This document shows positions 1 to 7,594 of a stretch of 64,000 nt of DNA, piece after piece. The notes below the pieces were generated by a model. It did no database searches, was not told where the DNA came from, and was given only the letters and a program-made list of their open reading frames with translations. Position 1 is the first letter of the stretch, and every line of letters starts with the position of its first letter. The translations under genes were made by a program, and so were the position numbers. Origin of the DNA: HGM13233 sp900762805 (GTDB taxonomy: Bacteria; Bacillota; Clostridia; Oscillospirales; Ruminococcaceae); assembly GCA_937993755.1 (NCBI GenBank), contig CALKMA010000007.1, positions 1-64,000 on the forward strand, written 5' to 3'.

Positions 1-341
1 GCTAAAATACCGCCCAGGTTGCAGGCGTGGGTGCCGTAGGCACAGCTGCGCAGATCGTCCACCATGCGCGCGCTGACGGCGTATGTGCCGCCCTTGACCG
101 GGCGGATGAGCCCGCCCCGGCCGACAACGGCGTCGATCGCCTGTATATCCACACCCTCCTCGCGCAGGCAGTTGAGAATGGCCGGCTTGCGCGCAGCCGC
201 GCTCTGCTCCATGCCGGACGAGCCAAGCTCCTGCGGCGCATGGTAAAAAACCTTTGACAAAAGCCGCTGTTCTTCTTCATAGATCGCCACCTTGGTCGAG
301 GTGGAGCCGAAATTCAGAACTAAAACGCGGTGCCGTTTCAT
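1..341 (-). CDS. buk: Butyrate kinase, N-terminal part (runs off left edge)
   Basis: Butyrate kinase converts butyryl (or branched acyl) phosphate plus ADP to the free acid plus ATP in the cytoplasm. Only the first 113 codons are present; the family is usually about 355 residues. The N-terminus has the acetokinase-family phosphate motif NFGSTSTK at residues 10-17, followed by the conserved region around GRGGLIRPVKGGTY. The start is the ATG at 339-341, preceded by GAAAGGAGG. It is the last visible gene of the leftward unit that begins with the ferredoxin at 4922. ptb lies directly upstream with a 12-nt gap, the usual ptb-buk pair. Next to VOR and ilvE the likely substrates include isobutyryl, isovaleryl and 2-methylbutyryl phosphate (inference). 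Confidence 0.93.
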   Translation of the reverse strand, partial: MKRHRVLVLNFGSTSTKVAIYEEEQRLLSKVFYHAPQELGSSGMEQSAAARKPAILNCLREEGVDIQAIDAVVGRGGLIRPVKGGTYAVSARMVDDLRSCAYGTHACNLGGIL

Positions 342-353
342 GGGTGCCTCCTT

Positions 354-1262
354 TCAGTGCGCGGAAAGCTCTGCCGCGGCCAACGCCAACGCTATCGAAT
401 GCAGCTTCGTTTCCGCGCTGTCCGCCCGTGAGCTGAGGATTATGGGCGCTTTCGCGCCGACGACGATGCCGGCGGCCTTTGCGCCGCCCAGCAGCGTCAG
501 TGCTTTATAGAGAATATTTCCCGCCTCGATATCGGGAGCCAGCAGGATATCGGCATAGCCCGCCAGCGGGTCGGTTATCCCCTTGTGCTTCGCGGCTTCG
601 GGGAAAACCGCATTATCCAGCGCCGCGGGGCCGAATACCCGGCAGCCGGGAAGCTCGCCTCGGCGCGCCGCCTCCGAAAGCGCCGCCGCGTCCAGCGTGG
701 CGGGCATTTTGGGGTTCGTCTTCTCGCTCGCGCACAGGCACGCCGCGACAGGCGCGGGATTTCCCAGCGCCCGCGCGACCAGGGCGGCGTTTTGCAGCAG
801 CTGTTTTTTCGCCTCCAGGTCAGGGGCGATGTTCATGGCCGCGTCGGTGAGCAGCAGCGGGCGGCCGAAGCCCGAAATCTCCAGCAGCGCCACATGCGAC
901 AAAAGCGGCGCGGCGCGTATGCCCTTTTCCCGATCGAGTACCGCGCGCAGGATGACGGCGGTCTCCACAAGGCCCTTCATCAGCGCACCGGCCGCGCCCT
1001 CGCGCACCAGCGCCGCCGCTTTTTCGCAGGCGCCGGCGTTGTCCGGTTCGTGAAGGATCTGAAAAGCGCCGATCGGGATCCCGCTGTCCGCGGCGATGCG
1101 GCCGATCTGTTCCGCGTCGCCGATAAGGATCGCATCGGCGATCCCGGCCCTGTGCGCTGCATATACCGCCCGCAGCGCGTCCGCGTCGTGCGCCGCCGCG
1201 ACTGCGACCGTGCGTTTTTCTCCGGCGACCGCCGCGAGTAGCTCGTCCATTGTTCGGATCAT
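354..1262 (-). CDS. ptb: Phosphate butyryltransferase (phosphotransbutyrylase)
   Basis: Exchanges CoA for phosphate on butyryl-CoA or branched acyl-CoAs, giving the acyl phosphate used by butyrate kinase. The 302-residue length and the full PTA_PTB domain fit Ptb. Visible family features are the N-terminal Rossmann-like part (AILIGD), the central GALMKGLVET segment, the LLLTDAAMNIAPDL stretch and the C-terminal NILYKAL...GIVVGAKAPIILSSRAD region. It lies 12 nt from buk and 12 nt from ilvE, so all three are probably cotranscribed. Ptb enzymes accept branched acyl-CoAs, which suits the upstream VOR genes. The ptb/buk pairing argues against a phosphate acetyltransferase. Confidence 0.92.
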   Translation of the reverse strand: MIRTMDELLAAVAGEKRTVAVAAAHDADALRAVYAAHRAGIADAILIGDAEQIGRIAADSGIPIGAFQILHEPDNAGACEKAAALVREGAAGALMKGLVETAVILRAVLDREKGIRAAPLLSHVALLEISGFGRPLLLTDAAMNIAPDLEAKKQLLQNAALVARALGNPAPVAACLCASEKTNPKMPATLDAAALSEAARRGELPGCRVFGPAALDNAVFPEAAKHKGITDPLAGYADILLAPDIEAGNILYKALTLLGGAKAAGIVVGAKAPIILSSRADSAETKLHSIALALAAAELSAH

Positions 1263-1274
1263 CTGCGCCTCCTT

Positions 1275-2345
1275 TCAGCATACAGGCATGATCCAGCCGA
1301 AGGCGTCCTCGATCCGCCCCCGCTGGATACCGGTCAGCGTATCGTAGAGCAGCTGCGTGACAGGGCCAATCTGCCTGGAGCCGACCTCATAGACCTTCTC
1401 CCCATAGGCCAGCCTGCCGATGGGTGAAACCACCGCCGCCGTCCCGCAGCCCCACGCCTCCTCCAGTGTGCCGCGCTCCAGGGTGCTTACCAGCTCGTCC
1501 ACGCTCAGCAGGCGCTCGGAAACGCTGTACCCCTTTGCGCGCAGCAGCTCAATGCAGCTTTTGCGGGTGATGCCGGGCAGGATGGAGTCGGTCAGCAGGG
1601 GCGTGACGATCTCGCCGCCGATTTTGAACATGACGTTCATCGCGCCCACCTCCTCCACGTATTTCCGCTCAACGCCGTCCAGCCAGAGCACCTGGCTGTA
1701 TCCTTTCTTCGCGGCCGCTTCCCCCGCGCGGATGGACGCGGCGTAATTGCCGCCGCACTTGGCGTAGCCCGTCCCGCCCCGGACGGCGCGCACGTCGCGC
1801 TCCTCGATCAGGATGCCGATGGGGCTGAGCCCCTCCCTGTAATAGCTGCCCACAGGGGAGCAGACGACGGAAAACAGCGCCTTGTCGGGCGCGTGAACCC
1901 CCAGCGCTTCATCCGTGCCCAGAATGAACGGGCGGATATAGAGCGACGTGCCCGGCGCATGAGGAACCCAGTCGGCGTCCAACCGGATCAGGCCGACAAC
2001 GAGCTGCAGGAATTCCTGCTCCGGCAGTGCGGGGAGGCACAGCCTTTCGGCGGAAACCATCATGCGGCGGGCGTTTTCCAGCGGACGGAAAAGATTGATG
2101 CCGCCGTCCGCGCGGCGGTACGCCTTCAGTCCTTCAAAAATCTCCGCGGCGTAGTGCAGGCAGGTGCTCGCCGGATGCAGGGGCAGCGGCCCGAAGGGGA
2201 TGACGCGGGCATTATGCCAGCCGTCTTCCCGCGTCCAGTCAGCAAGCGCCATATGGTCGGTAAATATTTCTCCAAACCCCAGTCGGGCTTCATCCGGCGG
2301 CAGCGGTTTGGGGTGCGCCGTCTTTTCGATACGGATCGGCAGCAT
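1275..2345 (-). CDS. ilvE: Branched-chain amino acid aminotransferase
   Basis: PLP-dependent class IV transaminase interconverting Val, Leu and Ile with their 2-oxoacids, with 2-oxoglutarate/glutamate as partner. At 356 residues it has the size of the long (BCAT-II type) family. The PLP lysine lies in YAKCGGNYAAS near residue 200, and the C-terminal GTLEEAWGCGTAAVVSPIG motif is intact. The ATG at 2343-2345 has an AAAGGAGG site just upstream. The gene is 14 nt downstream of the VOR gamma subunit. Amino acid, oxoacid and acyl-CoA enzymes thus sit in one transcript. The direction of flux cannot be told from the sequence. Confidence 0.95.
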   Translation of the reverse strand: MLPIRIEKTAHPKPLPPDEARLGFGEIFTDHMALADWTREDGWHNARVIPFGPLPLHPASTCLHYAAEIFEGLKAYRRADGGINLFRPLENARRMMVSAERLCLPALPEQEFLQLVVGLIRLDADWVPHAPGTSLYIRPFILGTDEALGVHAPDKALFSVVCSPVGSYYREGLSPIGILIEERDVRAVRGGTGYAKCGGNYAASIRAGEAAAKKGYSQVLWLDGVERKYVEEVGAMNVMFKIGGEIVTPLLTDSILPGITRKSCIELLRAKGYSVSERLLSVDELVSTLERGTLEEAWGCGTAAVVSPIGRLAYGEKVYEVGSRQIGPVTQLLYDTLTGIQRGRIEDAFGWIMPVC

Positions 2346-2359
2346 ACGGGATCCCTCCT

Positions 2360-2893
2360 TTACACGGTACCGCGGCCCAGCCGCAGCGCCTTCAGGTTCA
2401 TTTCATACAGCTCCGGGCGCTTCGCGGAAACGGCACTTTTCAGCGCGTCCCGTATCAGGCCCTCATCGAAAGCGTTCCGCTTCTCCAGCAGACTCCCCAG
2501 CAGGATCATGTTGGCGAGCCCGCTCATGCCGTTTTCCGCCGCCAGGCGTGTGGCGGGCACATAGACCGCATGCACATCCTCCCGCGCCGCCCGGCGATCC
2601 GCCAGCGAGGAATCGATGAAGATCCAGCCGCCCGGCGTGACGGCGCCCTCGTACTTGTCCAGCGAGGGCAGGTTCATCGCCGCCAGTATATCCGGCCTGT
2701 CCACGATGGGCGAGGACACCGGCTCATCCCCGATCACCACTGAGCAGTTGGCGGTGCCGCCGCGCATCTCCGGGCCGTAGGAGGGCAGCCAGGAAACCTG
2801 TTTTCCGCGCAGCAGCCCTATGCTGACCAGAAGCTTGCCCGCGAACAGGACGCCCTGCCCGCCGAAGCCTGCAATCAGATACCGTTCTGTCAT
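2360..2893 (-). CDS. 2-oxoacid:ferredoxin oxidoreductase, gamma subunit (VOR type)
   Basis: Gamma subunit of a four-subunit 2-oxoacid:ferredoxin oxidoreductase, probably acting on branched-chain 2-oxoacids. The 177 residues begin with the family signature FGGQGVLFAGKLL (residues 9-21) and contain the QVSWLPSYGPEMRGG segment typical of gamma subunits. It overlaps the beta subunit by 4 nt (2890-2893), which indicates translational coupling. Substrate choice is inferred from neighbours (ilvE, ptb, buk, VorB-like alpha); 2-oxoglutarate or pyruvate remain possible. Confidence 0.9.
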   Translation of the reverse strand: MTERYLIAGFGGQGVLFAGKLLVSIGLLRGKQVSWLPSYGPEMRGGTANCSVVIGDEPVSSPIVDRPDILAAMNLPSLDKYEGAVTPGGWIFIDSSLADRRAAREDVHAVYVPATRLAAENGMSGLANMILLGSLLEKRNAFDEGLIRDALKSAVSAKRPELYEMNLKALRLGRGTV

Positions 2894-3645
2894 CCTTCCT
2901 TCGCCTCCTTTGCACTTGTGTCCTTATATACGCCCAGCGGATAATAGGGAATCATTGTTTCCTCCACCCACTGCAGCGCCTGCTGCGGCGGCATGCCCCA
3001 GTTGGTAGGACAGGAGGAAAGCACCTCCACCAGCGAAAAGCCCCGCCCCTCCAGCTGGTTTTCAAACGCCTTCTGAATTGCCTTTTTTGCCCTTCTGATA
3101 TTTTTGACATTGTTGACAGCCACGCGCTCAAGATATGCGGGGCCGTCGAGCGTGGCGAGCATCTCGCAGATTTTGACCGGATAGCCGCAGGCCGCCGTGT
3201 CGCGCCCGTAAGGCGAGGTCTGCGTCCGCTGTCCGGGCAGCGAGGTGGGGGCGAGCTGACCGCCGGTCATGCCGTAGATAGCATTGTTGACAAAGATAAT
3301 GGTAATGTTTTCACCGCGAGCGGCGGCGTGGACGGTTTCCGCCGTGCCGATGGAGGCAAGATCGCCGTCGCCCTGATAGGTGAAGACAATGTTTTCCGGC
3401 GCGGCGCGCTTGAGTCCCGTGGCCACGGCAGGAGCGCGGCCGTGGGCGGCCTCCACCATGTCGCAGGTGAAATAGTCATAGGCCATGACCGCGCAGCCCA
3501 CAGGCGCCACGCCGATCGTCCGGCCCTCGATGCCCAGCGCGTCGATCGCCTCCGCGACGAGCCGGTGGATGATCCCGTGAGTGCAGCCGGGACAATAATG
3601 TGTCGGCATGTCTGTAAGCGCATGCGGCTTTTTGAATACGATCAT
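2890..3645 (-). CDS. vorA: 2-oxoacid:ferredoxin oxidoreductase, TPP-binding beta subunit
   Basis: Catalytic subunit that binds thiamine diphosphate and Mg2+ and performs oxidative decarboxylation, or reductive carboxylation, of the 2-oxoacid. The 251-residue protein has HYCPGCTHGIIHRL near the N-terminus (residues 16-29). Its TPP motif starts with GDGDLASIG and ends with NNAIYGMTGG about 30 residues later. It overlaps the alpha subunit start region by 4 nt (3642-3645) and the gamma gene by 4 nt, so beta and gamma are translated in step. The symbol follows archaeal VOR usage and is tentative. Confidence 0.9.
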   Translation of the reverse strand: MIVFKKPHALTDMPTHYCPGCTHGIIHRLVAEAIDALGIEGRTIGVAPVGCAVMAYDYFTCDMVEAAHGRAPAVATGLKRAAPENIVFTYQGDGDLASIGTAETVHAAARGENITIIFVNNAIYGMTGGQLAPTSLPGQRTQTSPYGRDTAACGYPVKICEMLATLDGPAYLERVAVNNVKNIRRAKKAIQKAFENQLEGRGFSLVEVLSSCPTNWGMPPQQALQWVEETMIPYYPLGVYKDTSAKEAKEG

Positions 3646-4706
3646 TTTTCAGCACCTCCCGCAATCCGGCGGAGCTCCGCCAGTACCTCGGCGGGCGTCG
3701 GAATCACGCCGCCCGCATGATGGACCAGGCTGACCGGCCGCCTGCACGCGGTCGCCAGCCGAATATCGTCGATCATTTGCCCCATATTCAGCTCTACGGA
3801 TACAAACGCGCGGCAGCGATCCGCCGCCGCGGCCAGCGGCTTTTCGGGGAATGGCCAGAGCGTGACCGGCCGGAGCATGCCCGCGCGGATCCCCTCGGCG
3901 CGCGCCTGCTCCACGGCAGCCTGCGTCACCCGCGCGGCGATGCCGAACGCTACGGCGCATATCTCCGCGTCCTCCATGCGGAATTCCTCCCACATGACCT
4001 CTTCCTCTCGGAGCCTTCCGTAGCGCTCATAGCGCGCGAAATTCGTTTCCTCCAGCTTTGCCGGAGCCAGATAAAGCGAGTTGACGATGTTGTGGGGGCG
4101 CTCCAGCCGCGTGCCGGTGACAGCCCAGGAGCGATCGAACACCTCGCCGGACGCGGCGGGAAGCTCAACCGGCTCCATCATCTGCCCGATGGTGCCGTCC
4201 GCTAAAATCATGCACGTCATCCGGTATTTGTCCGCCAGGTCAAAGCCCTTCACGGTCAGATCGGCCATTTCCTGCACGCCGGCAGGCGCCAGCACAATCA
4301 TGTGGAAATCGCCGTGGCCGGGGGCGCGGGTCGCCTGAAAATAGTCCGACTGGGAGGGCTGGATGCCGCCCAGGCCCGGACCGCCCCGCTGCACGTTCAC
4401 CGCCAGTGCGGGCAGATCCGCCCCGGCCAGATAGGAGAACCCCTCACTCTTGAGCGAAATGCCCGGACTGGAGGAGGAGGTCATCACGCGCCGGCCGGCG
4501 GCCGCCGCGCCGTAAACCATGTTGATCGCCGCGATTTCGCTTTCCGCCTGCAAAAACGTGCCGCCAATCTGGGGCAGACGCTTGGCCATATAGGCGGCGA
4601 TCTCCGTCTGGGGAGTGATGGGATAACCAAAGTAATGCCGGCAGCCGGCGATGATCGCCGCTTCGGCCAGGGCCTCGTTGCCCTTCATGAGGATTTTTGC
4701 AGCCAT
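3642..4706 (-). CDS. vorB: 3-methyl-2-oxobutanoate:ferredoxin oxidoreductase, alpha subunit (VorB)
   Basis: Alpha subunit, the pyrimidine-binding half of the TPP site, of a VOR-type enzyme. The 354-residue protein has the opening MKGNEALAEAAIIAGC, then YFGYPITPQTEIAAYMA and TSSSSPGISLKSEG, characteristic of the VorB/KorA branch. It is much shorter than single-chain pyruvate:ferredoxin oxidoreductase. The gene follows the ferredoxin by 9 nt and overlaps the beta subunit by 4 nt. The combination with ilvE, ptb and buk supports branched-chain 2-oxoacids as substrates (inference). Confidence 0.9.
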   Translation of the reverse strand: MAAKILMKGNEALAEAAIIAGCRHYFGYPITPQTEIAAYMAKRLPQIGGTFLQAESEIAAINMVYGAAAAGRRVMTSSSSPGISLKSEGFSYLAGADLPALAVNVQRGGPGLGGIQPSQSDYFQATRAPGHGDFHMIVLAPAGVQEMADLTVKGFDLADKYRMTCMILADGTIGQMMEPVELPAASGEVFDRSWAVTGTRLERPHNIVNSLYLAPAKLEETNFARYERYGRLREEEVMWEEFRMEDAEICAVAFGIAARVTQAAVEQARAEGIRAGMLRPVTLWPFPEKPLAAAADRCRAFVSVELNMGQMIDDIRLATACRRPVSLVHHAGGVIPTPAEVLAELRRIAGGAEK

Positions 4707-4715
4707 ACGCTTTCC

Positions 4716-4922
4716 CTACCTTTCCACGGTGATGACGCAGTCGGGACACATCGTCGCGCAGAATGCGCAGCCGATGCACCGGCTCTGATCGGTCATGCGG
4801 GCAGGATGATGTCCTTTGCGGTTCAGCCTGCCCGTGTCCAGCGCGAGCAGGTGCTTCGGACATGCCTCCACACACAGCCCGCATCCCTTGCAGCGGTCGG
4901 TATCAAAGGTGACCTTTGCCAT
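4716..4922 (-). CDS. 2[4Fe-4S] ferredoxin-type delta subunit of the VOR complex
   Basis: A 68-residue ferredoxin that would pass electrons from the TPP site to free ferredoxin. Two complete cluster motifs are visible: CKGCGLCVEACP and CIGCAFCATMCP. The chosen ATG at 4920-4922 (MAKVTFD) has AAAGGAG at the right distance; a longer frame upstream lacks a ribosome site. This is the first gene of the VOR-ilvE-ptb-buk unit and lies behind a leader with a strong terminator hairpin, so the whole unit is probably controlled by attenuation. Confidence 0.9.
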   Translation of the reverse strand: MAKVTFDTDRCKGCGLCVEACPKHLLALDTGRLNRKGHHPARMTDQSRCIGCAFCATMCPDCVITVER

Positions 4923-4949
4923 ACGGGTCTTCTCCTTTCTCGGTTGGAG

Positions 4950-5225
4950 GATAACTTCCTTCGGAAACAAAACGCGCCCGTCTCAAAGAAACCTTCTTTG
5001 AGACGAGCGCCGGACAGTCCGCGCGATACCGCTGTTTTCTATATTTATGACGGCAGAAAACCTCTCTTCCCGGATGTGCCTTTGCAATCCTTCTTCGGCA
5101 GGGAGCTTCAAATGCCGTGCGGGTTCCGCATGGATAGCGCATACGCGCTGTCGTTTCTGTGCCAGCATGCTGGCCCGGTCCCATCTCTCTTTGACTTTCT
5201 CTGTCGCTTCTGTTATATCCTAAAT
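4950..5225 (-). ncRNA. Candidate attenuator leader (T-box-like) of the VOR-ilvE-ptb-buk unit
   Basis: The untranslated minus-strand region between lpd and the ferredoxin gene has ordered structure. A 7-bp hairpin GTTTTCT/AGAAAAC (5061-5034) is followed at once by CAGCGGTATCGCG, resembling the T-box sequence AGGGTGGNACCGCG at about 9 of 13 positions. Next comes a CTCGTCTC-type terminator stem (5010-4974) and a T-rich tail. AGAGAG, seen in T-box stem I, occurs upstream. Against a T-box, the tRNA-acceptor pairing triplet is CGG rather than TGG, and no specifier codon could be assigned. It may be a diverged T-box or another riboswitch. Confidence 0.35.
4974..5010 (-). terminator. Leader terminator hairpin before the VOR ferredoxin gene
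   Basis: Seventeen-base stem with one wobble (GCGCYCGTCTCAAAGAA on one arm) and a 3-nt loop, followed on the minus strand by GTTTTGTTT. It lies about 50 nt before the ferredoxin start, the position expected of an attenuator rather than of the end of lpd. Confidence 0.7.
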
Positions 5226-5294
5226 GACGGTCAGGGGTATCATAGTTCATCAAGGATGATATCGCCTTTTATTGTTTGTCAGAACACAAATGCC

Positions 5295-6602
5295 CTATCC
5301 CTGATGAATGGACATCCCCTCCAGCGCGTCCAAAGCCTCGCCCACGGCTTCCAGATAGGTGGGATGGGGCCGCACGGCCCGACCCAGCTGGTCGGCTGTC
5401 ATACCGTTGGCGATCGCCAGGGTAAAGGTGTCAATCATATCGGTGGCCCGCCGGCACATCAGCTGCGCGCCCAGCACCCGGCCGTCCGCCTCCCGCGCAA
5501 CCACGCGGATGAAGCCCCGCTCCCCGCCCGCGATCAGCGTCCGGCCGTTGGCGCTCATCAGCGCCTTGCCCACCCGCACGGGAATTCCCTGCTCCCGACA
5601 CTGGGCCTGGGTCATGCCCACGCAGGCGATTTCCGGCGAAGTATACACGCAGACGGGGATCGCGTCCAGACAAAGGGGCGGTTCCCTGCCGGCCAGCATA
5701 TGAACCGTGTTGATGCCCTGGGCAGAGGCCGCATGCGCCAGCATAGCGCCGCCGACGGCATCTCCGACGGCATACACGCCGGGCAGACTGGTTTCAAAGC
5801 GCCGGTCTACCCGCAGGAAGCCCCGCTCCGTTTCCAATTCCGCGCCGGGGGCACAAAGCCCTTCGAGGTTGGGTCTGCGTCCCACGGCGGCCAGAACGGC
5901 TTCAGCGGTCAGAGCCTCGCCGTTCTCAAGCCGAAGGACCGTCTCCGACCCTGTCCTCTCCAACCGCTCCGCGCGCACGCCGGTGATCACCCGGACGCCC
6001 CGGCGCTTGAACAGCATTTGCAGGTTCTGGGAGATCTCCCGCTCCATTTGGGGCAGCAGCCGATCCAGCGCCTCTACGATGGTGACCTCCGCGCCCGTTT
6101 TCAGATAAAACTCTGCCATCTCCACGCCGATCACGCCGCCGCCCAGGATCACCAGACTTTTCAGCCTCCGAGGCTCCCGCAGCAGCTCGTCGGAGGTAAG
6201 GGCCAGCTCGGCACCCTCTATGGGCGGCAGCGCCGGCCGGGAGCCGGGGGCCAGCAGAATATGCTCCGCCGTGACCGGCCGCCCGTCCACCGTCAGGGTA
6301 TGAGGATCCGTCAGGCGGCCTTCCCCCCGGTGCAGAGTCACGCCGTTCTTTTTCAGCAGGGTCTCCACGCCCTGCCGCAGGGAAGCGACCACCTGCTCCT
6401 TCCGCTGCAGGAGGGCGCCGAAATCCAAATCGGGCACCGCCTCATGCAAAAAGACCTTGGTGGGGATGCAGCCCCGGTTCAGGCAGGTCCCTCCCACCTC
6501 GCCCCGCTCCACAAGGCCCGTGTTCAGGCCAAGCTGAGCGGCACGGATGGCCGCCTCATAGCCGCCGGGGCCCGCGCCCAGTACCAGCAGTTGATGATCC
6601 AT
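5295..6602 (-). CDS. lpd: Dihydrolipoyl dehydrogenase (glycine cleavage L protein)
   Basis: FAD enzyme that reoxidises dihydrolipoyl-GcvH with NAD+. Visible are the FAD motif GAGPGGYEAAIRAA near the N-terminus, the redox disulfide GGTCLNRGCIPTK, the NAD motif GGGVIGVEMAEF, and the C-terminal catalytic RPHPTYLEAV (His-Glu pair). Length is 435 residues from the ATG at 6600-6602, which has AAAGGAGAAAACG before it. An in-frame GTG at 6626 would overlap lplA and lies upstream of that ribosome site, so it is less likely. It follows lplA by 20 nt in the gcv block. The same protein could also serve another 2-oxoacid complex, but none is visible here. Confidence 0.93.
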   Translation of the reverse strand: MDHQLLVLGAGPGGYEAAIRAAQLGLNTGLVERGEVGGTCLNRGCIPTKVFLHEAVPDLDFGALLQRKEQVVASLRQGVETLLKKNGVTLHRGEGRLTDPHTLTVDGRPVTAEHILLAPGSRPALPPIEGAELALTSDELLREPRRLKSLVILGGGVIGVEMAEFYLKTGAEVTIVEALDRLLPQMEREISQNLQMLFKRRGVRVITGVRAERLERTGSETVLRLENGEALTAEAVLAAVGRRPNLEGLCAPGAELETERGFLRVDRRFETSLPGVYAVGDAVGGAMLAHAASAQGINTVHMLAGREPPLCLDAIPVCVYTSPEIACVGMTQAQCREQGIPVRVGKALMSANGRTLIAGGERGFIRVVAREADGRVLGAQLMCRRATDMIDTFTLAIANGMTADQLGRAVRPHPTYLEAVGEALDALEGMSIHQG

Positions 6603-6622
6603 CGTTTTCTCCTTTGTTTTTG

Positions 6623-7594
6623 TCACAGCTCCATCAGCAGGGAGACCGCGTCCGCACGCATGGCTTTAGTGCCCCAGCCCGTCAGGGCGCGCCGGAAGGC
6701 CTCTCCGTCCACGGCACAGCCGGTGAGCAGCGCGGGCAATCGTGCGATCTCGTCCTCCTCCATCGCGTCGGAATATGCCCGGCAGGCCGTGATCCGGCCC
6801 CCTTCCACGCACAGGGTCAGCTGTACCTCTCCCCACGGGAAGCGCCGCTCCAGACAGCAGCCGGAGAAGGGCCGGCTCCCCAGCAGATAATCGTCCGAAG
6901 AAATGCGCTCCCGGATGGAGGCGACGGCCCGCTCGTCGATCCGGCCCTGATCAAAGGGCGCCGCCTTGCCGCCGTATTCCCGCCCGAAGGCCTTCGCCAG
7001 TGCGAGACGCGCATCGGGTACGGTAAGCCCCGGCACAAATTCCCTAAGATTGCATACCCGGCTTCTTACCGACGCCACGCCCTTTGCCCGCAGCTTTTCC
7101 GGCGACACATTCAGATACTCCTCCAGCGCGCCCAGATCGGCATGGAGCAGCAGCGTTCCGTGATGATACCACACCGCGCCCCGGCGGTAAAAGGCATTCC
7201 CCGAAAATTTCCGCCCGTCCGCCACAAGATCGTTGCGGCCGGAGGCCCCGGCCGGTACGCCCAGGGCCCGAACGGCTTCCAGAATAACGCGGGTCTGCCG
7301 GGGCACATCGTAAAGCCTTTTGGGCACGATAAAGGTAAAATTCAGATTTCCCAGATCATGATACACCGCTCCGCCCCCGGAAAGGCGGCGGGCCAGACGG
7401 CCGCCGTCCCTTCCCAAACGGGCCAGATTGACCTCCCGCAGGGCGTTCTGGTTCTGCCCGATGACCACCGTGCGCCGGTTCTGCCACAGATAGAGGATGA
7501 TCTCCTCCTCTCCGGCCAGAGACAGCAGGTGCTCCTCCATGGCCAGATTGCCGTAGGGGTCGCAGGTATCGACGCTAAGACAGCTCAGCTTCAT
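6623..7594 (-). CDS. lplA: Lipoate-protein ligase A family protein
   Basis: Attaches lipoate, via lipoyl-AMP, to the lysine of GcvH. The 323-residue protein has the ligase motif RRLSGGGAVYHDLGNLNFTFI near residues 75-95 and the substrate-lysine region GRKFSGNAFYRRG near residue 135, followed by a C-terminal accessory domain. The first 20 nt overlap the end of gcvPB, so translation is coupled. Finding the ligase between gcvPB and lpd suggests that the operon supplies its own lipoylation from scavenged lipoate. No lipA or lipB is present in the window. Confidence 0.9.
   Translation of the reverse strand: MKLSCLSVDTCDPYGNLAMEEHLLSLAGEEEIILYLWQNRRTVVIGQNQNALREVNLARLGRDGGRLARRLSGGGAVYHDLGNLNFTFIVPKRLYDVPRQTRVILEAVRALGVPAGASGRNDLVADGRKFSGNAFYRRGAVWYHHGTLLLHADLGALEEYLNVSPEKLRAKGVASVRSRVCNLREFVPGLTVPDARLALAKAFGREYGGKAAPFDQGRIDERAVASIRERISSDDYLLGSRPFSGCCLERRFPWGEVQLTLCVEGGRITACRAYSDAMEEDEIARLPALLTGCAVDGEAFRRALTGWGTKAMRADAVSLLMEL

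Noticed and set aside
4302..6890. Long plus-strand open frame opposite vorB to lplA
   Set aside because: It runs antisense to well-supported genes (ferredoxin, lpd, lplA) with all their motifs; GC-rich codons on the minus strand create long shadow frames.
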